Positions 12,710 to 26,704 of a DNA stretch of 64,000 bases are shown piece after piece. How positions within the stretch are numbered: the stretch's first letter is position 1; the number at the start of each line of letters is the position of its first letter. The notes beneath the pieces are model-generated. The model had not been told where the DNA came from, searched no databases, and saw nothing but the letters and a program-made list of their open reading frames with translations. This stretch comes from Lethocerus indicus (lineage: Eukaryota > Arthropoda > Insecta > Hemiptera > Belostomatidae). Made by a program: the position numbers and the translations under genes. The DNA is taken from positions 3,668,585 through 3,732,584 of the forward strand of contig JACDQD010000002.1 of the NCBI GenBank assembly GCA_019843655.1, in the 5' to 3' direction.

Positions 12710-15700
12710 TTCAAGAAAACCACGGACACTATGTTTTGTTAATATAGGGTGATTTATTGGTTCAATTTGAACCGCGGTTGACTCAAAAATCGCCTGGTAA
12801 TTGAAACAGCCTGACGCTGTATTGAAACGTACAGATAAACCACCTGTTTGTCCTGTAATCTTTGCGCCCGGTTATCCTATAAACAGGATCAAAATGAGCC
12901 TGGCGGCTCAAGCCCACTTCATCCTTGAAAAGCCCCTTCGTTAACCTAATGAAGACCATCTCGAGATTATATCTTAGTTTCACAATATAAAGTAACTTTT
13001 ATCTTTCGGTCGTTGCTGTAATATGACCCCTTAAAGCCTGAAAGCCTCATTAATGGCAATAATACTTATTTAATATTTAATACCGAGTTCTCAGAGGGCA
13101 TTCTATAAAACGGTGTAATGAAGTCTCATTCATTTTATATCGGACATAGTTATTATACTGCAGTGTTATTTCGCATACATACACCTTATTTATATTGTTA
13201 TCGGGCTTGTATTTAACATGAAGGTAAAATGTTTATTTCGAAAATTATTTCACGTTTTGGCGAGAAGGATTCGTAATAATCAATAGCATGTCTTATCGTT
13301 TAAATTTATGTAGCGAAATATTTCACGTTCAATTGTTACCGATTTAAACTCTATTGCCCATATACGCCTTGGGTCGGTTTGCAAGTTTTGCAACAAACCC
13401 ACCCCCCCCCACAGATTAATCGAACCGTTGTTTGAAAACGGGCTTAATATTGGTCCCGTTGGGTACCAGTATGTGACAAAGGAGGGTCGCGGTATGATGA
13501 GATCAGAGGGCCGTACGACCCGGCTAAGGGTCTCGTTAGCGGTGACTTACCTGGGCTCTAGCCGCCATAGCCGCCGCCGCCGCCTTAAGTGGCAACCCCA
13601 AAACTCGCATTAGCCCTAAAACTGCCCAGCTTTTTGAACCCCTAACGCAAACAAACGGTAATGGCGGTTTACCGAAGTCTCGCACCCCTCCCCCAACCCT
13701 TCTCAACTGCCGCATATTTCCAAATAACCGGTCATCTTAAGTGATAATATATTTCAATGTGTTTCCCTCTTCCGCGCTAAATTTTTATTTACCGCAAGCG
13801 TTATGTTGCCGTAAAACTATATTTTATCGCGTAATTGGAGAGGCCAGATACGCCGCCACTACTCTAAATGAAGTTTCATGTACATTGAGCCATGGCAGAA
13901 TGGTCTTCCGCCATGAGACCGTCGCTGGCAATAATCTACAGCTTCGGGTTTTATACATCCTTTTCCCTTAGAAACTGTTATCGTACGATTTACTTTTCCT
14001 GTTCTGTCCGTAATTATTTTTAAACGCCGACGATTTAACGCAGTAATGCTAAAACTATTGTCAGGCTTGTGGCCAGGATTAAAATTTCAGCTTTCGGAAA
14101 TTGTTATGCCCGTACTATTTCAACGTAACACCTCGAGCAATTTTAAAAATAATACATCCGCAATTACCGTGCACACGTTCCAATTATTCGCACGCTTTAT
14201 TGACATTAGGAGCGTTTGATATAATTGCGATATCACTTAAAGAGAGTCAGTGTCCCCTTAGCAACAGTGCCGGGAGAGTCTGATTACGTTTTCATACACT
14301 TTTCTGGGTGGCGTGTGTGCATGAAAGTTTTACTGTTAATAATAATTTCTGACCTAATTTATATTCGTCTTCATCGTGGAAAAAATCCCCAGGAGCGCTC
14401 GTTCTCAAAGAGCGTTCTGATATCGCGAGGTTTCTACTGGCTTCATCTACGATCTAGTACGTGATCCCATTCTTCCACTTCCACGCATGCGCACTCAGAG
14501 AGGCGCACCTCTTCTGCGTAGACGAGGATTTATCTATGCGTACAACAAGCCCCACCGGTAGGTTATCTCGAGCTTTCTCCCCAATTTCTCGTCGGCTTTT
14601 CATCCACCCCGTAACACGCTTCCCCAACCAGGAAGAGACCAATAAATCGATTTCAGTTAATTTATTGTTCGACGCAGGAATGCGTTAACCGTAATCCACC
14701 GAGGCTACACTGGGGGCTGCCGGTTTACCGCTGCGAAATTGGGGCCCGGGCTCGAAATGACTTATTTAAAGTCGGTGCGGGCCAACGAACCGGCTTCATC
14801 GAATTGGCCGTGACCGGAAATCGGGGGCAGCACGCGCCGCCAGCGCCGACGGTTAATTCTTTATACAAAGGGGGGCCGGGGACGGCCTAATTCGGGCCCT
14901 GCATTATGCACGGCCCTGATTGCTGTTTGTGGGGCGCATTGCTGTACCAAAACCGCCACCACCACCACCACCGGTACCCACCTACATTTGCCCTAACATT
15001 TTTTGCACCTCTTTTCCACCTGTCTACGTGCACTTTCATCCGAATCGACCCTCTCCACCTCATTTAACACGGCGACCCTCTCCACGGCTTAAAAAATTTA
15101 TATTTGAGGAAAAATTAAAATGATCAATCTGTCAATTCGAGAAGTAATTTCGAACCTATCCCAATATTCAAGAATTAATTAAAACGAACCACCGGTTGTG
15201 TAAAGGTAGTTAAATATATTTGTTGCTATTACTGCAACGGGTTTAGTATATACATTAAAAACTGATAATACTGTACTGATAACGTTAAATACCATCAGTC
15301 GTCAACTTTCTTGATTGGTCCCATTCTGGACATCAGAAGGATGTTGTCCCTTCCCATGAAACATATTGTAAATACAGTCGACAAATGGATTCGGTATCGT
15401 TGGCACTGGGATTGACAAGCGAGGGAAAATATCAGTTGCGATTATATTACGCAATGAAATCTATAGATCAGACAGTTTGCGTGAAGAAGAATGAGTTCAA
15501 GCCGCAATAGAAGTGTGCTGATTAATTGTAATGTCCGACTGATAGTGGCGAATTCATCAAATCCTGTCTGAACGCGTCCAGAACTTTCCCGACTGTTCAA
15601 ACGGCTCCAACACTTACGCTCATCTCCCCTTCCAATTATAGTGAATCCAATTGGGAAGGCATTGCCGTCTATCTATCTATGTCGGCTATGACGCCATTCA

Positions 15701-16511
15701 TTAAATTAATAGTTGCTATTAGCCGCCAGAGTTCTTCTCAACAGCAGTTAACAGCGGCATGATGAGTCCTCCCCCTTCATATCTCTCGATGCTCTTTAAA
15801 CTGAGGCCATTTATAGTTCAACCTCCCCCCCCCACCAGCACCACAGCACCCAAAAAAAGAAGATAATAAATGAAGATTCATAAGGCCTGCAAGTTTTAAT
15901 GGATTTTAGTCCTCTCTTTCCCCCTCCCAGAAAGTGTTTCGTCGGAGCGTAATGTTCATTTTTTTTGCAGTGCCGTCGCGGATCACCCCCGTCCGACTGT
16001 TTTAATTACGAAGTTTTACACGAAATAAATAAAAAACAAAGCAAAAAACATAAGGGCACGGCCCGGGGAAAGTTCCGACGGGCCGAAGTGTGTCGGAAAG
16101 TGAAACGTCGCTTTTCAATACCCGGCCGTGTTGGCGTGAAAAGTTTTTATTGTCCCGGCAACGTGGGCATACTGACAAAGTTTTTGTTATTTACATTTAA
16201 CCCCCGTACAAATTACTTCTCGGCTCCACCTCTCCGGCAGTAAATTCCGGCGGATCCGATGAAAGGGGAGGCATCGGGGGGGGGGGGAGGGGTAGGGGTG
16301 GCCGATGAAAGGGAATGGCTATTTAAGCGAGAGAAATTTAATTCGTGCCTTCGAATTAAATTGGAGCTCGCTGGTCCTATCCTCGTTCGGATTTTACGGC
16401 CAAGTGGCAAAGTCTCAAATTCCTGTCTTAAACCTTTTGCGGGTCTACCGTGTATTTTCGACTTTGGTTCTTAAGCCGGGTTTATACTCTCGTCTTTCCC
16501 TCTTATAAGTA

Positions 16512-16772
16512 TTAGATTCGGTTCATAGTTATTTCATTATTTATTCGCAATTTAATATTCTTCAATTCTAGCTTTTTCTGTGAAAATCTTTCTGCTGCTA
16601 TTTCTGTAAGATCCTCAACAGATAAACTGTTGGGTTTGATTCCTGAAGTTGTACAGAATGAATCGATAAGGAATTTAAATCCAGTGTAAATAGATGCAGC
16701 TATTGCCAATATAAGCATTGTAACATTAATTCCGGAACGGACACTTGTTACGGAATCATAATGGCAGTGAAA
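16512..16772 (-). CDS. Unrecognised minus-strand coding-like exon or fragment
   Basis: I do not recognise this. The frame is open from 16772 to a TAA at 16512 and can start at ATG 16718; a possible acceptor, ttgtaacag, ends at 16773, with an in-frame TAA just upstream of it. The first residues (FHCHYDSVTSVRSGINVT) lead into a hydrophobic helix (MLILAIAASIYTGFKFLI) and then an acidic/basic amphipathic segment (SVEDLTEIAAERFSQKKLEL). Codon use is balanced and gene-like, unlike the GC-rich patch beside it (16250-16500). It could be a terminal exon of a small membrane protein, a transposon fragment or chance. No family is proposed. Confidence 0.25.
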   Translation of the reverse strand, partial: FHCHYDSVTSVRSGINVTMLILAIAASIYTGFKFLIDSFCTTSGIKPNSLSVEDLTEIAAERFSQKKLELKNIKLRINNEITMNRI

Positions 16773-16773
16773 C

Positions 16774-19700
16774 TGTTACAAACGGTTTCCTGCAGCAGGC
16801 GGTATTGTAAAGTTTCCGAATTAGCTCCAGGGAAGTTCGGGGCCGAGAGAAAAACATGTGCTCCCCTGTTCAACTTAGACTCGATAATAAAGGTAATCCT
16901 TAACAGGTGTCGAGCATGAGTTTCTTACAATCATGGCGATATTTTAGCACGCACATGCCTACTGTAGTCACAACCCTGAAGTCACGATAGGGTGAAACAG
17001 GACTGTGTTTATTTAAACTTTAGACGTAACAATACTTTGTTGTAGGGCGGAACCAGTAGCATTTTCTATTGCCGAAGTACATCGTGCAGAACGATGTGTA
17101 GAAAAATGTTGATTAAACAAAAAATTAGAGATAGGAACGCAGAAATGGCGGTAGGTAGGCTGTAAAACTATGCAAATATTGCGGTTTCGTAGTTCGAGTT
17201 TTATAACGGTCGTCAAAAACTTAGGCAGCGCCCCTGTAATAATTTTAACGCTCGATTTTAACGGTTTTCATTAGGGCGGCCGCAGTATTAACGTTGTGGG
17301 AACTGGCCACACATGGGCGGTCCCCGTTAGGCCTGTTTTTCATCGGCTGTGAAACCTTACCCCAACCAGCGACGTGTCTATACTGGGAAAATTAAATTTT
17401 AATTACTCCTCTTCGGCGGCGCCTCTATTAGCGAGCGATCCTTATCGCCATAAATGAAACTGCTCTCTACCACCGCTCAACAAAACGAAAATAGGAAGAA
17501 AAACTCGGGGTTTTGAAAAATCAATTTCGAAACTAGTTCAAAGATAAAAGACCAATTGCTATCTTCAAGAAGGTTTTTTCCTTTATTAACGCTACAACAT
17601 TGAATTCTGTCTTATTCTCGCTGATTTAAACACAAACTATGTTTAGCACAAGTACGCATACGTCTTATCTACAGTGCATTCCGGACACATAGCGTATTGT
17701 ACATCAGGAGATTCCTTCTCCGGATATGGATGAGTCTTGTTTGTCTTTGAATCAAAATCTTACAATCGAAATATCTTTAGCCTCGCATTGTTAAATATCT
17801 TCGTACCATCAGCACGATACGGTTTAAACGTCCTCCTGAATATTGTTTTAGGCCTTATTCGTTTCTTTTCTTTTTTTAGCCCTCCGCTTAAAGTATGCCC
17901 AAATCTTGACGAGGCCCTACGGAAGGGAGGGTCGGGCACTGGGGTGGGAAAAAAATGCGAATATCGGATTCCAGGGCTGGAAAAGCAGAACGGCGACCTG
18001 GCATACCTGTGGCCGGAGAGAAGGCGATTTTAAATTTTTCATACTCGCCGGCGGGCAGATATTGAGGGATTACATTATGTAAGCGGTTGAAGACTAGTAA
18101 GTAGACTGGGCTCGTCGTGCATTAATAAAATGCTCTCCAGCCCGCCCGGTAATTAGCCCCTTCCATGGGAGAACGCGTTTGATTAAAACCGACAAACTTG
18201 TTGTGCCGAATGTATTACAGTTATGAAAATATAAACGCGTAATTTAAATAAAACATTTGATAGAATTAGATCAGTTCGCCCAGTGTACGATTATGATATG
18301 AACTAGAATGATAAAGTATTACTTAGTAATAAGAACAGTGGGGCATTCAGTTTAATAGCGTGTATCGAGAAATGTTTAATTATAATTATTCTGCCCGAAT
18401 TAAAGGCTGGATTAATGGAGTCTAAACAATTATCCTCCCTCCGCTTGCGATACACCGATCGCGGGTGAGCGTTGTAGTCCATTTTTTTAATGGACGCTTT
18501 CTTATTCTTCGGCATTAATTTAAATGCGCGATAAATGTCGGGACGGAACATTTATTGTTCGATATTAATTTGCATCAGTCGGGTACGCCGGAAGCCGGTT
18601 TCGACATCTTCAATTTACGCTTCCGGCTCGATCGAGAATTGGTGACTGGAAATGGCGATCGGCCAAGACCGATATTTGGAGGGAGGGGGGGCCGATATAA
18701 AAAGTAGTACAGGTATGCTTGCGAATACAACCCCTTTGGCCGTTTCTCCGACAAGGGTAAACCGTGTGAACGACGTTCGCGCAATTTATGGTTTTACGCT
18801 TCCGATTAACGTGCTCAACATCTTAGTAATCATTCAATCTTAACCGATAAAAAAGTCTCGTCCTATTCAGGGTTAAATATGGCCAAAACAAGTGTTTCTC
18901 ATAATGTACCGTAGCTTCTCTTTATCAATAATTGGATTTCACATATCTCGAAATTGTGTTTTTGTAAGAATTTTAGGTTTTGTAGTATGTTATCTAACCA
19001 CGGTTAGTAGGCGTTAAAAATTCTCGAATTAATGCCAACTCGAGTACAACGTGAACAGATGAATATGGCACAGTGCATTTAATACAAGAGTTCGGAATGC
19101 GATCGCTATTCGATCTTCCGTCCGGACTGAGAACCCCATCTCACGTTAACTGCAGCCCAGATACACAGAGGACAATTGGACACCAACATGTAATACTAAA
19201 CAACAACCCTCACAAGGTCTAAACCGTTGACAGTAGACCTCTGGGCGAGTGGATGACTGTCCCTCTAAAGGCTCTTACACATTTTCGAGTTTAAAATCCG
19301 CCTCCTTTAAATTTGCCGTATTGCTGTTATAATGATGCAATCCTAAGTAATTAGCGTTGTTGTGTTCAAAACCGAAAATGCAAAATATAAAACACGAGGC
19401 AATTTTGAAAAGAAAATAGCCGACATGGTCATCAATTCAGTCCTATCAGTTCTAGAACTGGTCGGTTTCGTCTTTTTTTTACACAAAATTTATTTTTTGG
19501 AAATGTAAATTCGTGTTATTAGGTATTGTCCGCCCATTAGGCGGTGAAACGGTAACGTTGTTTAGTGCCGTTGATGGTTGGTGTTTTAATGTGGCAGTGG
19601 TGATGGCCGCCGCTCCTTTATAATTACGTTAACTGGCGATCGTTAATTTGTGATGAATACAAAAGGGGGCCCAAACGTGCTAATAGAATTGTTGCTTTGA

Positions 19701-21960
19701 GGCGGGGAGCGGCGTCAAAACCGGGCTTTAATCGATTTCCGTATTATTGGGCTATTTGGAAGTGGCAGCCGGGTGTGGAAGTGGGAAAAGGTGCGTTTTC
19801 GAAACGCTCGTGCCGACTCTATAATGTCCCCGTTATCGGCAGTAATTAGTTTAAACGCCGCCTAAATATTCCTCTTAGGGGCCCTGACCGATCGAGCTCC
19901 TCGAGTAAACGCTCACTCAATCATCAACCGTTAATTAGAGCTATTTCATTTAACGCCACTGGGGCGAAACAAAACAGTTATCGGGGGATGGGGGTAAACA
20001 TCATCGTTATTACATTTTGAATTTAATTACTACTATTAAAACGGAATGTTAGGATTTATAGCGACTGTGTAGAGAAGATTAGAATTCGTGGCACTGTATA
20101 GATATTACACCTATTAACAACAGTGCAATTAACTGTTTCCTTAATAGTATCACAATACATCTCAGCATTGTCCCTACAATAATAATACTACGATAATAAT
20201 TGCGGATGAGGTTGTTTTGGTGCCAAAAAAGTTATTATTAATTCAGAATAGTAACAGCTAGTTTTATCTACAACTGCATGAACGTTCTGTCCACACAAGG
20301 CCTGAAGTTCGATCTATTTACTAATTATTAATAGATAGTTACGCGGATCAGTTTAAGACAGTTTTTACTTTCAACGATGATCTGCGAATGTTATGTGCAG
20401 GCGAGGTGAAAATTGCGTATCGCCCTACCAAGGTTGTACGCAATTTCTTTAAATAAGGGGGTGGGGGGGGGCGAAGTACCCCGAATGGAAGTTGCCGACA
20501 CCCGCCGAATTAACCGCAGTACGCCTTCGGGGGAAACTTCCAAATGGGTGAAAATTTCCGTAAAATGTTGAAACGCGGCCCCCTCCTGTAGGGGTTTCAC
20601 GTTTGGCCCCAGTTTATAGGGGGAGGGCTACTCCCCGGGCCCTTTTCCATGTCCTAAATATAAAATCCTCACGTCTCAAAGGTGCCGCCACGTTTCATCC
20701 CTGAAACTAAATTCCGAGGCCTTGAATTTACCGCATCCGCAACTTCTGCGCGCTCCCTGGTCATGCTTCGCTCTTGAAATGATAAAAATAATTTTATCAC
20801 CTCCTATCTTTAGATTCTCAGTTTTTTGCCTAATAACAATTACGGATAATTTCCATCGTCGATTGCACCCACATTGGACAAATAAAGTTTGTTTATAGAA
20901 ATAATTTTTCTAGAATATATTTTAATCTCGCTATACTGAAATTGCTTACTGCGTTCGGTACAACAATTTTCGTTTCCCCGCACCGCCGGACGGTTCTTTC
21001 TTTCACTAGATGATGCCGGGGCCTAAATGCGGCAATTGCCTCTAAAATGGCGACCGTTAAACTAACGAGTTGGCCGACGTGAAAAACCGTAGCCCAGTAA
21101 ACACCGGCATTATTAAACGACGAGAACAAGGCGAAGCCCCCCCCTCTTGGCCACCTGCAAATTCACCAAGACCTGGCTGGATATTTTTTCTGGCCTTATT
21201 TCTTTTCTCATAACTCTATAAAAATCAATTGTGTTTTTCACACATCACTGTTTTTTATTTCCTAGGAACCGACACACTTACAATATCCTTTGAATGTAAT
21301 TAGAAAACTAGCGTTCGCTATTAATCACAGGGCTATTACCCCTAGGAAACTGGTATCATTATCGTAATGATGCAATTTCGTTCCAAGTTGATCGACTAAA
21401 TTGTTCTCAATTTTCCTCGTGTGCCCCGTGTAGTGTATAACTTTAATTGATTCCTAGAATCATTAGGATTTTCCCAAATCGTTTAGGAGGGGATGTACGA
21501 ATAATAAAACAAGAGTCCCGCGTTAGGAAAATACTTCGGCGAACTCTCCATTATAAGAGGATACCATTGTGTGTTTCTCCTTCGCGTGAATGGAAAAAGA
21601 CAGGTTTTTATCACGAGAAAGAGCGAAAATAAATCACAATTAAATGTAAATTACCTTGGCTCCTCTGAATTAGGATGCTGTGAGTTGTGAGCCTGGAAAC
21701 AATTGAGGCATTCCTACACCAGCACAGTTCATGAACACATCCGATCCTACCATTCTTTCGGTCGATTTGCAAAGGAAACATTTATTGGAGCGTGTGTGTG
21801 TGTGTTTGTTTCGTCCTATTAGTCATAATTTGTAAATTAATCGAAAAATGAGATATCGAAACTGATACAAGTTGTTTCAGTTGGATATCTACCTTCACAA
21901 ATCAGACACCCGATTTGGTCGGTAATACAAGATCGCAAGGGCGATATTACCTCGATTACC
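16774..21960. other. Non-coding DNA, no gene seen
   Basis: Alternating AT-rich and GC-rich DNA, with a run of nine G near 20464. No domain, splice-consistent exon chain or transposon end recognised. Confidence 0.55.
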
Positions 21961-21997
21961 GGGTGATCGGTTTCGGTTTCTCCCCGTATTCAGTAGC
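21961..21997 (-). ncRNA. Hammerhead-ribozyme-like motif, copy E (decayed)
   Basis: Minus strand: GCTA, CTGA, ATA, a weak stem II (GG...CC), GAAA, ACCGAT, ATC triplet. The box spacing matches copy A, but stem I 3' strand (ACCC) no longer pairs with GCTA. Confidence 0.35.
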
Positions 21998-24900
21998 TAT
22001 CCATCAGCAGATCAGTGGGAGAGACACTTAATCATGTCGGTGCCACCGGCACTTGTGCAGGCGAATGACATGCTTAGGCAACACCGATTCACCCGTTATA
22101 CTTACATTTCGAGCTAAAATAGACAGCGAAAACTAATTATTTTCAATGTTACTATTAAGTAAACTGAGGTATAGTTATTAGCTGAAAATGTTTTCGGCCG
22201 TCCATTATAAAAATTTATTTATTTTCGATTCACTCGAAAATGTACGGGCGATGATTCGGGTCGACGTCATTATACGTCGTCATTAACTGTTTTCGGACCC
22301 GAATCTGAATTAAAACTCAATCTAAAAGTTAATTATTTATCTCGATTAGAGTTTGGAATAATTCATGAGTCCGACCGATTAATCCTCCCATCGGGCGGAA
22401 TGTCTCCAATTCGCTTACGCTAATTTATTCCAATTGGAGATTTATTTTTGCGAACGTTATCTCTGAGCTTTTCGTGCACCCGCCAACAATGCAATTTCCC
22501 CTCCCTCCGCTTAGCCGATTACCGTTGTTTACACAAGCGAGTAATTCGTTTTTTATAGAGATATTAATTAAATCACGAATAGGATAATTGTGGAAAACAA
22601 TTACAATCTTATGCACATTATTTGTTGTACAGTACAGATATTTTTATTACATTTGCGTTTCTTTGTAATTGTAATTAGTGGGGTTTTAAAATATGCGCCA
22701 CGATATTATATCAAATTACTTATAAATTATTCATTAATAGAACTACATTACATTAACCCGGTGTATTATGTATAATACTCCGCGCAATAATGTATAATAG
22801 CACCAATTCTAAACCGATATCGTCTGTAGAATCAATATTCTGAACTCTGTCTTATCTAGGCGATTGTGTGTCGAGATATAATTCTTTTCATAATTCCCTT
22901 TTTATCTATATATGTGAAAACACATTCTTCTGACGGTCATTTGACCAAAGGATAGGCTTTCTAGTTGCCGGTAGACCGAATAATACGTTAATTTATTTAT
23001 TATTAAAAATAAAATTTAAAAGTGAATCCTACCGGCGACGAGCTGAACAGATTTAGCTCTGGGCCATAGACGAAAACAGACAATAAATGACTGATATTAT
23101 TCTACATATTTTTTTTAGTTTCAACTTATACGTTGAGTTTTAAGGACAATTTGAGGGCCTAAACTGCCGGCATTTACTGTAAAAGTGTATATCTTGCACA
23201 GGATTTTACAACGCGTATTATATTTCAGCGCATACCGTTCGCCTAATCCCGATAAGAAATAGAGATAAATGCTTAAGATTTATCGACGAAATCATAAATG
23301 TCGTAATTGAACAAGAGTTTCTGTAAAACAAATTCGGCTACATTTGAGCGGCCCATTTCATAGTCTGTATTTGTGTTGGAGTAAATCTGCTTTACCGCCC
23401 TATTGTCTGTCCGCGTGGCGATACGGTCCGTTAGGGCGGCTCAAAAGAGGGCTCAATTCGCTCCGTATATTATTTAGGCGGAGTCGGAGCGTTGGGTTCC
23501 GGACCCGGCTTTCAGAATTGACCCTGAAACAAGAACAAAGTCATTAATTCTCCCCCGCCGGATCCATTACTCATTAATTATCTTCCCCACTGTTCTGTCC
23601 TTCTCAGCTAATTTTAAGGACATCTTACAGCGCGCAGTTTACCTTCGTTTACGTCTCCGCGCTACAATAAACCCCCTTGAACGTTCGGCTTATTACGATA
23701 ATTCCTCCACCTTGGGATGAACAGAAGGGAAAAAAATTAGATGGCCTAATGATGAAACATGAAGTGTTAATTACTTGGCGGTTTTCTCCACAGCCCGTTT
23801 TCACGATTTGCCCCTCAGACAACGAAAAATTTACCAGGATTACCTTGCTCAAATATTACCAAGGATTAGCCGCCATACATTCAGATTAGGTTTCCAAAAT
23901 ATATCCTCAGAGTTTAAGTTGTGTACACCTGTATACGGTCAGTTTAAGCTTTAAGCACGGTACTTAGCGCCAGCTTGAATCGAATCCCGTCGACATTATC
24001 CTCAGTACCCTTCACCCCGTCAGTACGCGAAAAGCATTCATCGCCTGCTATTAAGCGTACAATAAATTAATTTCGGTTCGAATGAAATTACGCTCAAAAC
24101 CATAATATACTTATTTAGTTACTCCCCGGGAATACTTCATTTCCTGGTATTCTCTCGGATGTGTTTCACTAGTGGAATTATTTATTCTACTACTGTTTTC
24201 TTTGTGAATTCGTAAAATTATGAAATTTTCATCCTCTAACAAACAGCAGATATTAAGGTCCGCCGTTACTAACAAAATGTATCTATATTCGGTTGAATAA
24301 TGAAGCTTGAAATTTAACAATTTGGAAATAATTAACTACTGGTCATTGAAATTAATAGCAATTAAATAAATATTTGTTGTAGTACCTTTGATAAATACAC
24401 AAATTTCATTATTTAAATTGAATATAAACGCGTTATAATTAATCGGGGACATGTTAGCAAAAAAAAAAAAAAAAACCCTGGAATTGGTGACTTTTTCATT
24501 ATTCCGTTTGTCTTGGAGAACCCATTTTACCAATATCCAGTTTGAAAACGCCGGAGGCAATTTTATCGAAGGGGGGCAGCATTGTTCGTACAGCCTGAAA
24601 TTCATTCATCGATTCCGCCTCTGTGAAAATTTTGTTTCCAATTACAGGGTGTTGTGTGTTAGCAAGGGTTATCGAGGCGGGTGTCTGTCTGTCGGCCGTC
24701 TCTCCGATTGGCCCCCCATGACACCGATCTGTCACGATAGGGCACAGCTTTTAGCCGCTACAAGTTCATGCAGTATACATACATACATTTATATATCTAT
24801 ATATATATTGCCCCAGAGCACAATCCTGCTGGACCCGTGTCATTCATTATACACAACAGTCGACCTTTATGTACAAGTGTGCTTTCGTACTTTCAATGAA

Positions 24901-26470
24901 CTCTCGGTTAAATGACACAAAATTTTATTATCCCTAAACCAATAACAACAACAGACAGTTTGTAGAGTATGAAATAGTAGCCATACTTATTATCAATAGT
25001 ACTTTGTGTGTAATTAGTTTATTGTAATCACATATACTGTATTACCGATACCGTGTCATCGTCGCCATGAGTCCGACTTAATATTCAGAGCCGGCGATAA
25101 CTATTTTAAACTAATTACATCATCAATTACTGAGTGGCCAATCAACAGCAGGGCGCGCACCTTTCCGATTTGTTTTAATTGCAAAAATATAGTTTAATTG
25201 CACTTTAATCATGGTCGCTAGAGGCTCTGTTGAATTTCAATCTGAACTTAGGACAACAAATGTTTTCTAAATATATAAGCAATTTCCGTTTGGTTTACAC
25301 TGTGATGTTCATAATGTATATGAGTTGGGAGTGACGCTAAAAATAACCGATGTTTCAACTAGATTTATATTTCATGCATCACTGAGATATGCATCAGTGT
25401 GAGTTTATTTGAATTCGTACTAAATTCCAGTCAGAGTGTTTTGTCAGACTCTCGTCATTACATGTTTCAGTTATGTTGGGCCTAGGCTAAATAAATGTTT
25501 TTGTTTTACAATTATGTTTATCATTCAACGTTATTTCCATTTAAATATTATGTAAACTAGAAATACGGCGAATATTTCCCATTAGATGGAACTTTAGTCG
25601 GCTCTTAAAATTAAATAATAATAATCGACGTTTAATAGCTGATTGAGTATAACTCAAGTATATATTAGTATTTCTATTGGAAAACTCGGAGAAATGCTTT
25701 CTTACACTATATTATATTTCATTGGCAACATACTGCGAACAAATTATTAATTTGCGACTGTATTTTAAAACTTGCGGGATCCGCCTAAATCCTACAAAAA
25801 TTCAATCGTTGCACTCTATAACCCTTAGTAAAAAATCGTTAACCACCTTCTATTACTAACCGCAAAGTCAATTCAGATTTTCAATGTCCCGTCTGTTCGT
25901 GAATTGGCAGCTTATCGATATAAATAAATCCTTCCGTTCAAAACTATCCAATCGCTCCAATCCTTCGATTCGACAGCGACATCTTCGCGTCACCTTCCCT
26001 GAAAAAAATCTCCAGCCTTGAGGGGGGAAAAAGGCCACGCGAGATTTCTTCACTGCCTGGTAAGAGCTGAATATAATTTTAATTAATTGTAGTCGTGAGT
26101 TGAAATAATAATAACCGGCAGATAAATAATTGTATATTTGAGCCACATAAGTAATTTCGCGAGCCAAACCAATCTATTTATATCAATTGCGAACACTTCG
26201 AATGTGATAGTTGCAATTGTCGGCCATTAGCCCCCGCTCTATATTCCCCCGCCGTTTCTGTATTGGATGACATCTATAAAGCGGTCCCGAATGGGCCAAT
26301 TCAATGGAGTGTAGTCCTGGATTGAACAGAAGGTATGCCGGCCCCCCGGATCATGAGGCATGTAGCCCCCCCCTACATCTGGATGTAGACCGTTATACTG
26401 GAGCCCGGCTTCCGTTCGATAACCGTCCTTCCTAGAACCCTCTCCCTCCCATCATATATATATTGATATA

Positions 26471-26473
<3 letters not shown>

Positions 26474-26521
<48 letters not shown>
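26474..26521. repeat. (TA)n microsatellite
   Basis: About 24 TA units following a shorter imperfect TA stretch from 26453. A second array begins about 150 bp downstream. Confidence 0.95.
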
Positions 26522-26523
<2 letters not shown>

Positions 26524-26665
26524 GACCCCTATTCACACCCCATAAAATTATTGGCCGGTCGACCGAAAATCCGCTATGTAAATTTGAGCCTATATTCCAC
26601 GATAAGGAATTGCTACTACCCTTCCGTCCAGGAAGCGGAAAATTGATTAATGTTTTACAATTGTC

Positions 26666-26668
<3 letters not shown>

Positions 26669-26700
<32 letters not shown>
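26669..26700. repeat. (TA)n microsatellite
   Basis: Sixteen TA units, second of a closely spaced pair. Confidence 0.95.

Positions 26701-26704
<4 letters not shown>

Larger units (their letters stand above)
7058..16511. other. Non-coding DNA, no gene seen
   Basis: Contains the G-rich tract at 7578-7619, pyrimidine-rich blocks (7670-7830, 9940-10080), runs of nine or more C or G near 9866, 13402 and 16277, and the 26-bp repeat at 12684. Frames at 7348-8007 and 8114-8538 overlap on both strands with proline- and glycine-rich products and are not supported as genes. Confidence 0.55.

Noticed and set aside
15939..16243. Strong acceptor-like ttttttttgcag (15959-15970) followed by a 92-codon frame
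   Set aside because: No donor or partner exon identified and the product is lysine/arginine-rich without a known motif.
24451..24915. 154-codon plus-strand frame
   Set aside because: Starts in poly-A, ends through a TA/CATA microsatellite, no recognisable motif.
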